Positions 1 to 7,130 of a DNA stretch of 7,142 nt are shown here, piece by piece. This DNA is from Mollicutes bacterium PWAP (lineage in GTDB: Bacteria > Bacillota_I > Bacilli_A > Mycoplasmatales > Metamycoplasmataceae), in NCBI GenBank assembly GCA_019661745.1, contig JAIFTM010000061.1, forward strand, positions 1 through 7,142, read 5' to 3'. A model generated the notes under the pieces. The model made no database searches. It was not told the origin of the DNA and saw only the letters and a list, made by a program, of their open reading frames with translations. Position 1 is the stretch's first letter. Every line of letters starts with the position of its first letter. A program made the translations under genes and the position numbers.

Positions 1-477
1 AAATTCTTTTTTAAATATTTTAAATATTTTTTTATTTTTATTAACATTATAAAACATCAAAATACTCGAAATTTTCATATTAGAATAAACACTATTAATC
101 TTTTTTTTGTATTGATCATTAAATTCTAATAATGCAAAATTTAAATTTTTATCTTTGAATTCTACATCTTTAAGAAAATGTTTAAAATTTTCTTCAATAT
201 AACTGTCATTTTCAACATAAAGATTTTTATATTTATTATTGAAAGTTGTTGCCAAAGCGTAATCTAAAACAAAATCATTTATAGGATTTTTTGTTTCATT
301 TTTTAAATCTCAAAGTAATTCACCTGATTCAGGTCTTATTGTATTTAAACTAGGATTTTTTTTCATATATTTTTTTTTAATTTTATTTATTTTATTTCTA
401 GTTATTAATCATGCAACCAACATAATTATTAATGCAACAGGTATAGAAACGATAAGTCCTATTTGTAAATTAGACAT
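1..477 (-). CDS. Membrane-anchored protein, possible degenerate methyltransferase fold (partial; C-terminus beyond window)
   Basis: The frame is open for 159 codons from the ATG at 477 to the window edge when TGA is read as Trp (W23 and W56). Residues about 5-26 form one hydrophobic helix, followed by a very basic stretch (residues 27-40, rich in Lys). This predicts a single N-terminal anchor with the rest in the cytoplasm. The soluble part contains R-P-E-S-G-E-L-L-W (48-56), then alternating helix/strand-like segments. A hydrophobic strand at 137-143 could be a late strand of a Rossmann-like fold. No glycine-rich SAM motif is visible. The methyltransferase idea rests on this loose pattern plus gene order: in Bacillus the DUF1292 gene yrzB lies close to the O-methyltransferase gene yrrM. 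The start is set by a Shine-Dalgarno-like GAGGA just upstream, inside the end of the preceding gene, one base away. It is probably co-transcribed and translationally coupled with that gene. The coding call is solid; the function is a guess. Confidence 0.75.
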
Positions 478-478
478 A

Positions 479-730
479 TTATTCCTCTTTTTCCATTTCT
501 TCTATAAAATCTTTATAAACTTTTTCTATAATCGGTCATTCGTCTTCTTGAACTTCACTTAATTCATCTTTTTCATTAATTCTTGCAGCAAAAATTGTTT
601 CAAAACCTTCAACTTCATAAAGAATAAAGTTTTCTCCATTAGTTTCAAAAGTAAAAATTACTTTTCCTTCTGCTTCTTTGCCATTTTCCATAGTTATTGT
701 AATTATTCTATTTTCATCTTCTATATTCAT
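479..730 (-). CDS. DUF1292 family (YrzB-like) small acidic protein
   Basis: This encodes an 83-residue, strongly acidic soluble protein when TGA at 538-536 is read as Trp65; under the standard code it would stop 19 residues early. The N-terminal half has the short alternating beta pattern typical of DUF1292 (I-I-T-I-T-M-E-N-G, then V-I-F-T-F-E, then F-I-L-Y-E-V). The C-terminal part (E-D-E-W-P-I-I-E-K-V-Y-K-D-F) matches the usual acidic E-W-x-x-[IV]-E-x-[IV]-[YF] tail of that family. Length is close to that of Bacillus YrzB. The molecular role of DUF1292 proteins is not established; family members usually sit in conserved housekeeping clusters. No Shine-Dalgarno sequence precedes the ATG. A TATAAT lies only six bases upstream, so the message may be leaderless. 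It is the first gene of a leftward pair and diverges from the M42 peptidase gene. Confidence 0.85.
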
Positions 731-736
731 AAATTT

Positions 737-742
737 ATTATA
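737..742 (-). promoter_or_regulatory. -10 box for the DUF1292 gene (possible leaderless transcript)
   Basis: On the minus strand this is a perfect TATAAT ending six bases before the ATG at 730. Transcription starting the usual 6-7 bases downstream would begin at or next to the ATG, fitting the absence of a Shine-Dalgarno site. A second minus-strand TATAAT at 757-752 could instead give a leader of about 15 bases. No good -35 box is visible, as is common in mycoplasmas. Confidence 0.5.
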
Positions 743-753
743 ATAAAAATCAT

Positions 754-759
754 TATAAT
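754..759 (+). promoter_or_regulatory. -10 box for the M42 peptidase gene
   Basis: A perfect TATAAT lies about 23 bases before the ATG at 783, predicting a start near 766 and a short leader carrying the Shine-Dalgarno site at 771. It sits within the palindrome ATTATAAT (752-759), so the same bases also read TATAAT on the other strand. An identical palindrome lies at 737-744. Confidence 0.5.
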
Positions 760-770
760 TTTAATAATAT

Positions 771-776
771 AAGGAG
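771..776 (+). promoter_or_regulatory. Ribosome binding site of the M42 peptidase gene
   Basis: AAGGAG is a strong Shine-Dalgarno sequence six bases before the ATG at 783. It fixes this start codon, which gives a slightly longer N-terminus than many M42 enzymes. Confidence 0.85.
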
Positions 777-782
777 ATTAAT

Positions 783-1886
783 ATGTCAAATAAAAATAAA
801 TTAGAAAATAAAAGATATGATCAAATGTTTGAAATTTACAAAAAATATTGTGAAATTAACGGAATAAGTAGGTTTGAAGAGCCTGTAGCTCAAATGTTAA
901 AAGATAGAACAAAAGATTACGGATTAGAGTATAGTAGAGATGGATTAGGCTCATTAATAATGAAAAAAGGAAATATAGGACCTAAAATTCAAATTGCCGC
1001 ACACATGGATGAAGTTGGTTTCTTAGTTAGCGATATAAATAAAGAAGGGTTTTTAAAATTATTTATGGTTGGCGGAATAAGAATTTCTACAATTCTTGGG
1101 ACAAAAGCTACAGTTCAAAATAGCAAAGGTAAAAATTTCTTTGGAATTTTTGGTCATACTTCAATACATATAATGACTCCTAAAGAAAGAAAAGAAGTTT
1201 CTACTTTAGAAAAACTTTATGTTGATTTAGGTTTCACTTCAAAAGAAGAAGTTTTAGAAGCTGGAATTGGAATTGGAGACAAAGTTTTCTTAAATGGAGA
1301 TAGTTTTAGAAGTAGCAATCCAGATAGAGTAATTGGAAAAGCTCAAGATAATAGAACTGGTGTTTATATTTTAGAAGAAATTGCTAGAATTATTTCAAAT
1401 GAAAATATAAAAAACCAAACTTATTTAGTGGGCACTGTACAAGAAGAGATTGGCACACGTGGAGCTATCACTTCTGTTAGTAAAATTAAGCCTGATTTAG
1501 CTATAGCAATTGACACTCTTGAAGAACATTCAGTCCCTTATGCTCAAGAAGGTGTTACAAAAATAGGGAATGGAGCAGCATTAAGAATAACGGATGGTGG
1601 AATTATGACAGATCCTAAATTAGTTGATTTTGTAATGAAAATTGCTAAAAAAAATAATATCACCGCATACAAATACATTGCTAAAGGCGGTGGTACCGAT
1701 TCTAGAGCATTACAGTATGGTGAAGGTGGAGTTCCTTCATTAACAATTGGTATTCCTCAAAGATATCTTCATGCACCTTTAGGGATGATTTCATTATTTG
1801 ATATCCAACAGGTAATTGATTTAGTTGTTGAAGTTATTAAATCTATTAATAATAAAGTTTATAAAAATGAATTAATTTATAAATAA
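783..1886 (+). CDS. M42 family metallo-aminopeptidase (glutamyl aminopeptidase/FrvX/YsdC type)
   Basis: This encodes a 367-residue cytoplasmic enzyme expected to remove N-terminal residues from peptides with a two-metal site. Family landmarks are in order: A-H-M-D-E-V-G at 73-79 (ligand His74, Asp76), Q-D-N-R-T-G at 188-193 (bridging Asp189), V-Q-E-E-I-G-T-R-G-A at 219-228 (catalytic Glu221, ligand Glu222), I-A-I-D-T at 241-245 (ligand Asp244), G-G-G-T-D at 302-306, and I-P-Q-R-Y-L-H at 324-330 (ligand His330). All metal and catalytic residues are present, so the enzyme should be active; M42 enzymes generally form large dodecamers. No signal peptide is seen. The exact substrate preference cannot be told. 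In an organism relying on imported peptides, it would recycle amino acids. The protein has no tryptophan, so it reads the same under both codes. It has its own promoter and strong ribosome site, and a hairpin follows directly, so it is probably monocistronic. Confidence 0.95.
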   Translation: MSNKNKLENKRYDQMFEIYKKYCEINGISRFEEPVAQMLKDRTKDYGLEYSRDGLGSLIMKKGNIGPKIQIAAHMDEVGFLVSDINKEGFLKLFMVGGIRISTILGTKATVQNSKGKNFFGIFGHTSIHIMTPKERKEVSTLEKLYVDLGFTSKEEVLEAGIGIGDKVFLNGDSFRSSNPDRVIGKAQDNRTGVYILEEIARIISNENIKNQTYLVGTVQEEIGTRGAITSVSKIKPDLAIAIDTLEEHSVPYAQEGVTKIGNGAALRITDGGIMTDPKLVDFVMKIAKKNNITAYKYIAKGGGTDSRALQYGEGGVPSLTIGIPQRYLHAPLGMISLFDIQQVIDLVVEVIKSINNKVYKNELIYK

Positions 1887-1905
1887 TAATTTTATTATTT
1901 TTTTT
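1881..1905 (+). terminator. A+T-only hairpin terminator overlapping the M42 stop codon
   Basis: AAATAATAA (1881-1889) is a perfect inverted complement of TTATTATTT (1892-1900), followed by a run of T to 1905. The left arm contains the TAA stop at 1884-1886. The stem has no G:C pair, so it would be weak, but position and the T-run fit an intrinsic terminator. Confidence 0.5.
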
Positions 1906-1930
1906 CACTTTTTTTCACTTTTTTTAACTT
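1901..1930. repeat. Three tandem 10-bp T-tract repeats
   Basis: Two exact copies of TTTTTCACTT (1901-1910, 1911-1920) are followed by TTTTTAACTT (1921-1930). Runs of about seven T recur every 10 bases, one helical turn, the arrangement known to give intrinsically curved DNA. It lies about 120 bases before the first lipoprotein start codon, upstream of its promoter. The rest of the 1887-2049 intergenic region is A+T-rich and shows no RNA gene. Confidence 0.75.
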
Positions 1931-2023
1931 TAACAATAAAGCATTTTTATACATTTTTAACTTCTTATTCAATATTAATAATGTTATATAAATGAATCAT
2001 ATAATAAGATTTATTTTTTGATT

Positions 2024-2029
2024 TATAAT
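2024..2029 (+). promoter_or_regulatory. Probable -10 box of the lipoprotein operon
   Basis: TATAAT lies 20 bases before the ATG at 2050, predicting a start near 2036 and a leader of about 14 bases carrying the ribosome site. A second TATAAT at 2000-2005 is an alternative. No clear -35 box is seen; T6 (2014-2019) lies just upstream. Confidence 0.5.
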
Positions 2030-2038
2030 AAAAATAAA

Positions 2039-2043
2039 AAGGA
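2039..2043 (+). promoter_or_regulatory. Ribosome binding site of the first lipoprotein gene
   Basis: AAGGA six bases before the ATG at 2050 is a good Shine-Dalgarno match and supports the start that gives a complete lipoprotein signal peptide. Confidence 0.75.
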
Positions 2044-2049
2044 AAAATT

Positions 2050-5000
2050 ATGAGAAAAATAAATAAATATTTATTTAGATCTGTTTCAACAGTTATTGCT
2101 ACAACTCCTTTAATCTTTGCTATAAGTTGCGGAGATAGAGTAAATCTAAATAAAAATGATCCAATGGGAATACTTAATGGCTTAAATTTAGCTGCAAATC
2201 AATCAATAACAAATGATATTAATATTGCTGATGTTGAATACAAAGATACTGTATTAATTAATGGTTTTCAAATACCATTTAATGTTAAAAACATTGGTAA
2301 TAATGCTTTTGAAAATGCTACATTAGTTCCTTGATTAGAAATACCAATTAATTCATCGCTTGGAGATAATGTATTTAAAAATGTTATATTACCCGATTGA
2401 TATGAATGATCTTCAAAAAATACTAATGATGAGCCAATTCCCGGTTCAATATTACGTCCTATAATAGAAATTAAAGATTATGATTATGATAATGTTACTA
2501 TTCCATTAGAATTTAATATTCCTAGTTCTGTAATAATTGAAAATGATGCTTTTAATGATGCAAAATTGCAACCAGGTTTTCAAATTCCTAATTATTTTAA
2601 AGACTACAATGCCGTTAAGTTTAAAAAAGCAATAAAACCCCCTAATTATGAATGATCTGTTACTGACGTAAATGGTTATCCGATAGCAGGTTCTAAAATA
2701 ATTCCAGACAAAATTAGTTTTTCAATTTTGAATAATATTGATTCAAATGTTATCTCAAATACTACATTGCCTTTTGATTATGTTATGAAATCTGATGTAA
2801 ATATAGAAAATGGAGCTTTTAACAATACAATACTATCTCCAGAATTCCAAATACCTCCTAATGCAAATTTTGCTTTTGATACTTTTGATAATTCTAAAAT
2901 GCCATCTAATTTCTATGAATGATCTAAAACTGAAAATATTAGTGGAAGACCAATTGCAGGTTCTAAAGTAATACCAAATATAACTTATTTTCAAAAATTA
3001 ACTCAAATCACAAGTAATATGCTTTCAAATATAATATTACCTTCTGGATATACTTTTGACTTAACAAGTAATAATATAATAACAATTAAATCTAATGCTT
3101 TTGAAAACACTACTTTAGTTGAAGGATTTAAACTTCCAAAAAATGTCATTATTGAAGAAAATTCATTTAAAGATGCTAATTTAGTACCAGGATTCCAAAT
3201 TCCTTCTAGTGCCCATTTAAATGATCATGCTTTTGATAATGCAAAAATAGGATCTAATTATGAATGATCTGATGTTGGCCCTAATGGCAAACCTATTCCA
3301 GGATCTAAAATAATTCCAACTCAAAAATATTTACTTACTTTAAGAACTATTTATAAAAATGAATTTTCAAATACTAAATTGAAGACAGGATTTAAACTTC
3401 CAGACAAAATTTCTATTAAAAAAGATGCTTTTAAAAATACAACGCTAATTCCAGGTTTCCAAATACCTCCTAGCGCTATTGTTGTTACTGACGCTTTTGA
3501 TAATTGCAATATGCCAAGTGGCGGTTATGATTGATCAGATTCTAATGGTGCAGTTCCAGGTTCTAAAGTAATTCCCGATTTAACTCATTTCAAAAGTTTG
3601 ATTAATATTGAATCAAATGTTTTTTCAAACATTACTTTACCAAATAATTATATTTTTGATCTTTCAAACACAAAAAAAATAAATATTGAAAAAGATGCTT
3701 TTGAAAATACTACATTGTATCTAGGATTCCAAATTCCTCATAATGCCTTTATTGAAAAAGATGCTTTTGCTGGATATGTTATGCCTAACGGATGTAAATG
3801 ATCATTTACTGATGTTAACGGTGATCCATTACCCGGTTCTAAAGTAATTCCAAATAAATGAAATTTTGAATCTCTTCAATATATTAATTCAAATGTTATT
3901 TCAAATACTTTTTTACCTTCTGATTATGTTATGAAATCTGATGTTATTATTGAGTCAGATGCTTTTAAAGATACAATAATATCTTGAGGTTTCCAAATAC
4001 CTTCTAAAGCCACTATAAAAGATCATGCTTTTGATAATTCTAATTTACCTGGTTTAGGTTACAAATGATCTGATGTTGATAATAACGGAAATCCATTACC
4101 CGGTTCTAAAGTAATTCCAGATTTAAATACTTTCTGAACTTTGGATGATATTAAAGCAAATATGTTTTCAAATATTACTTTACCAAACAATTATTTTTTT
4201 AATCTTGCAAACACAAAACCAATAAATATTCAAAAAAATGCTTTTGAAAATACAACGCTAATTCCAGGTTTCCAAATACCTTTTAATGCCAATATTGAAC
4301 GCGATGCTTTTAATAATTATAATATGCCTATTAATCATAGATGGTCAATGACTGATAATAACGGAAATCCATTACCCGGTTCTAAAGTAATTCCAGATTT
4401 AAATAATTTCCTATATCTGGATAAAATTGATGCAAATGTTATTTCAAACACTTTAATACCAGCAGGTTATAGTATTGTTAAATCAACAACTATTGAAAAA
4501 GATGCTTTTAAAAATACTATATTAGCTCCGGGATTTTCTTACCCTGGTTTATGATTCCCCGCCAAACATTTTAATGATTCTATAATACCATTGGGATATG
4601 AATGATCTAGTACGAACCCTAGTGGAGAACCAATTGCTGGCTCAATAATAGTACCAATTAAAACTTTTGCAACTTTTCAATATGCTGATCAAAAATTAAT
4701 TGATAGTTATACTATACCCCAATCTATAAATGAAATTGGGGCAAATGCTTTTTTAGGAACTGGTTTTGTATGGAAAATGCCAACTGGAAATCAAAAATAT
4801 AAATTATCCCAAGAAGGTATACTCGATTATAAAAATTCAAATGCTGTTTTAACAAATATAAATGACGTTACTTTATGAGATGGAGTTGAAAAAGTAGAAA
4901 CAAATACTTTTGTTCATGCAGATTTAAAGATCAATAATTTTAATCCTAATATAGATCCAATAATTTTTGAAGATTATGCTTTTGCAAAATCAGGTTTAAT

Positions 5001-5820
5001 ATGAAAAATTACTGACAAAAATACAAATAAGTTCCATTTAACACAAGATAAAGTTGATATTAAAAGTGATCCAAATTTATCAAATAAAAAAGTTGAGTTG
5101 GTAAATAGTTCAGACATTTCTTTATTGAAAGACCCTAATTTAGAAAAAATTACTTCTAAAGCATTCGAAGGAATTCATTTAGACCCTGGATTAGAAGGAA
5201 TAAATTTGGGTAATAACTTAGTAGTTGAAAAAAATGCTTTTTTAGGAACTGGTTATGTATGAAAAATTCCAGATACAAATATAATTGGAAAATATCAATT
5301 AAATCAAAATGGTGTATCTTTATCAACTACTCCACAAGCACAATTGCTTCGTGTATCTAATATAACTAATATTTGGAATGATATAAGTTTTATTAATAAA
5401 CATATTTTAATAGGTACTGGTTATGTATGGAAAACCCCAATTAGTCAACTCGATTCTAATCATTATAGATTAACTCATGATAGTTACATTTCTAATATCA
5501 ATGCACCTTGAAATCCTGTTCCTCAATTACTATATATGGATGATCCCACTTTAACTAAAGATGTAAAAGTTATTGGAGAAGAAGCTTTTGCTTATTTAGA
5601 TTTATCTAGTTTAATAACTATTTCTAAAGAAGTTGAAGAAATTGGTAAACATGCTTTTTTTGATACTAAACTACATTCTACATTCTACATTCCAAATACT
5701 GTGGGTAAAGTTGTGCAAGACGCTTTTAAACAAACAAGATTGCCCAAAGATTATATGTGATCTAAAACAAAAAATTCACAACCAATACCTGGAGAAAGAC
5801 TTATAAAAATTAATATTTAA
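2050..5820 (+). CDS. Large BspA-like leucine-rich-repeat surface lipoprotein (1256 aa)
   Basis: The frame is unbroken for 1256 codons with TGA read as Trp (19 TGA and 4 TGG codons). Residues 1-27 are a lipoprotein signal peptide: M-R-K-I-N-K, a hydrophobic core, and lipobox A-I-S-C with lipidated Cys27. The mature protein should be anchored on the outer face of the membrane. Nearly all the rest is LRR_5/BspA-type repeats with the consensus [ED]-x-A-F-x-[ND]-[TA]-x-[LI]-x-x-G-F-x-[IL]-P-x-x-[AV]-x-I. From Trp120 to Trp852 these form eight units of 82-115 residues, most of them 89. Each starts with W-S-x(n)-G-x-P-[ILV]-[PA]-G-S-K-[VI]-I-P. Residues about 890-1130 contain four modules centred on G-x-V/I-W-K (Trp908, 985, 1071, 1127), followed by L-[TSN]-Q-like segments. 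The end returns to ordinary LRRs (about 1175-1235) and a final Y-M-W-S module. BspA-like proteins often bind host matrix proteins or act in adhesion; that role here is inference. It resembles no enzyme. Repeats may allow length variation. It probably shares a transcript with the next gene. Confidence 0.93.
4077..4129 (+). repeat. Perfect 53-bp direct repeat, copy 1
   Basis: This block is identical to 4353-4405, 276 bases downstream and in the same frame. It encodes the D-N-N-G-N-P-L-P-G-S-K-V-I-P-D-L-N segment of one unit. Recombination between the copies would delete or duplicate exactly 92 codons without a frameshift. Confidence 0.92.
4353..4405 (+). repeat. Perfect 53-bp direct repeat, copy 2
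   Basis: This is the second copy of the block at 4077-4129, at the start of the last regular unit of the array. The flanking bases differ at once on both sides (T versus C upstream, C versus A downstream). Confidence 0.92.
4741..5439 (+). repeat. Four G-T-G-Y-V-W-K type modules in the C-terminal third
   Basis: Four related segments have their Trp codons at 4771, 5002, 5260 and 5428. Three read G-T-G-[FY]-V-W-K; the one at 5002 is diverged (K-S-G-L-I-W-K). The first three follow an A-F of a leucine-rich repeat. After 10-13 residues each continues to a [YF]-[KHQR]-L-[STN]-[QH] segment. Spacing is irregular (77, 86 and 56 residues), unlike the main array. The second lipoprotein has two more copies. 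Confidence 0.8.
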
Positions 5821-5833
5821 TAAATATTTTTAA

Positions 5834-5840
5834 AGAAAGG
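5834..5840 (+). promoter_or_regulatory. Ribosome binding site of the second lipoprotein gene
   Basis: AGAAAGG lies five bases before the ATG at 5846. The 25-base gap after the first lipoprotein gene contains this site but no TATAAT and no hairpin, so the two genes are probably in one operon. Confidence 0.7.
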
Positions 5841-5845
5841 CCATT

Positions 5846-7081
5846 ATGAAAAAAAGAAATAAAAATTTGTTAAGTTTAGGGACTTTAATTGCAACTACTT
5901 CACCTTTAATTGCTGTTATAGGTTGTGGAAGCAATTCAACCCAAAATCTTAATAAATCATCAAATCAAATAAATCCAACAAATTATTTTGTTGTTTCTGA
6001 AATTAAAAAAAGTGAATTTGAAAATTCTATTTTACCTTCTGATTTTTTTATTAATTCTTCTATAACTAGAATTAAAGAACATTCTTTTAAAAATGCTAAA
6101 TTGAATAATGGATTTAGAATTCCTGCTAATGTAAAAGTAATTGCTGATAATGCATTCGAGGGTGCTATATTACCTCATAATTTTGTTATACCTGTTGGAT
6201 ATGAAAGAGCTTTTATTCATTCTAAATTACCTGATATTTGATATAAATGAAGCAATTCTAATACTAATGGAACTCCTAAAGATAAATCAGAAATAGTCTC
6301 TATTACAAATATTGTTTTCGATATGTTTAAAGGGAATTTACTAAGTGATAGTTTTAAAATTCCGGATGATATTAAAAGTAGTATTGTTAGTTCTAGTAAA
6401 AACTCTTTTGTTGGAACTGGTTATGTATGAAAAGTTCCTATTTCAAAAAATGGTATTTTTAGTACAACTGAATTTAAATTAACACAAGAAAAAATTATAT
6501 TTAATTCTTATCCTGAAAATAATCAACCTAAATTAATAAGTTTAAAAGATCAAAATTTATCAGATAATGTAGATTTTATTGAAGAAAATGTTTTTAAAAA
6601 TGTAAATCTTTCTATGCATCCAAGTACATTTATAAGTGATATATTAAATGGTATATCCAAAGTAACAAAATTTGGAAATGGTGCTTTTATAAATACAGGT
6701 TATGTATGAAAAGTTCCTATTTCAAAAAATGGTATTATTAGTACAAATGAATTTAAATTAACACAAGAAGCAATTGATTTAAATTCACAAGATCAAACAA
6801 ATGTTGTATTATTTAAAACAAATAATTCAAAATTATTTAATAACATAAAAGAAGTTTCTTTATCTGCTCTTGAAGGCGCTGTTTTAAATAATCAAATAAC
6901 GCTTGAATCTTATATTGTTATTAAAGAAAATGCATTTAAAAATGCTACATTATTCGCTAATTTCAAAATTCCTAACGGCGCAACTATTAATATAAATTCT
7001 TTTGTTGATTGTGTTATTCCTAATAATTATGAATGATCTAATGGGTCCGCCAATAAAGGAAGTATATTAGAAAAAATATAA
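5846..7081 (+). CDS. BspA-like leucine-rich-repeat lipoprotein, shorter paralogue (411 aa)
   Basis: The frame runs 411 codons with five TGA codons read as Trp (W132, W135, W195, W288, W397) and no TGG. Residues 1-27 are a lipoprotein signal peptide with a lysine-rich start, hydrophobic core and lipobox V-I-G-C (Cys27), matching the upstream gene in length and layout. A short Ser/Asn/Gln-rich linker follows. LRR_5-like repeats are seen at about 72-115 (S-F-K-N-A-K-L, G-F-R-I-P, N-A-F-E-G-A) and again near the end (N-A-F-K-N-A-T-L). Two G-Y-V-W-K-V-P-I-S-K-N-G modules lie at Trp195 and Trp288, each running into F-K-L-T-Q-E. The Y-K-W-S at 133-136 and the final Y-E-W-S match the punctuation of the large paralogue. 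The protein therefore corresponds mainly to that paralogue's C-terminal third, without the 89-residue array. A surface, possibly host-binding role is inferred; no enzyme motif is seen. It uses a different reading frame from the upstream gene and has its own start signals. Confidence 0.92.
6419..6490 (+). repeat. 72-bp direct repeat in second lipoprotein, copy 1
   Basis: This block matches 6698-6769 at 70 of 72 bases, 279 bases (93 codons) apart and in frame. It encodes the G-Y-V-W-K-V-P-I-S-K-N-G ... F-K-L-T-Q-E module. Both differences change an amino acid (F to I and T to N). Confidence 0.92.
6698..6769 (+). repeat. 72-bp direct repeat in second lipoprotein, copy 2
   Basis: This is the second copy of the module at 6419-6490. 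The sequence between and outside the copies is much more diverged, which suggests a recent local duplication or gene conversion of just this module. Confidence 0.92.
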
Positions 7082-7087
7082 TAATTC

Positions 7088-7130
7088 ATAAATAAAAAAA
7101 ATAAGAAAAATTTCTTATTTTTTTATTTAT
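7088..7130 (+). terminator. Hairpin terminator after the lipoprotein operon
   Basis: The left arm 7088-7108 pairs with 7111-7130 over about 20 bp with one extra A bulged, around a tiny AA loop. The inner hairpin AATAAGAAA / TTTCTTATT is followed by a T-run that forms part of the outer arm, giving an intrinsic terminator shape. It begins six bases after the stop codon. Because the arms are A-rich then T-rich, it could also end transcription coming from the right. Confidence 0.75.

Larger units (their letters stand above)
2407..4602 (+). repeat. Array of eight in-frame repeat units of about 89 codons
   Basis: Unit starts are taken at the Trp codon of the W-S motif: 2407, 2653, 2920, 3265, 3532, 3799, 4066 and 4342, with the next one at 4603. 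Lengths are 82, 89, 115, 89, 89, 89, 92 and 87 codons. Every unit has the W-S...G-S punctuation followed by two or three leucine-rich repeats. Seven of the eight Trp codons are TGA; only the one at 4342 is TGG. The core GGTTCTAAAGTAATTCC is exactly conserved in four neighbouring units (starting 3559, 3835, 4102, 4378). Confidence 0.9.

Noticed and set aside
1887..2049. A small RNA gene or riboswitch in the intergenic region
   Set aside because: Apart from the terminator hairpin, T-tract repeats and promoter, no stable G+C-containing fold or known motif is visible.
3672..3679. A8 run (and T7 at 4194-4200) as phase-variation switches inside the gene
   Set aside because: Such runs are common by chance in DNA this rich in A+T and are shorter than typical switching tracts; the frame is intact at both.
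2407..4602. CRISPR-like or mobile-element repeats
   Set aside because: The repeats are about 267 bp, in frame, protein-coding and diverged, with no spacers, terminal inverted repeats or transposase.
2050..5820. DUF285-type mycoplasma lipoprotein repeats
   Set aside because: That family is marked by a W-D-T-S-x-V-T-x-M-x-x-M-F pattern, which is absent; the repeats here follow the A-F...G-F-x-I-P pattern of BspA/LRR_5.
5810..5860. A frameshift that split one long lipoprotein into two
   Set aside because: The second gene has its own ribosome site, start codon and complete lipoprotein signal peptide, and the first ends in a normal TAA after a terminal module.
2050..6241. A row of short separate genes or a decayed pseudogene
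   Set aside because: All breaks are TGA codons at conserved Trp positions and the frame never changes within each gene. Only TGA, never TAA or TAG, interrupts it.
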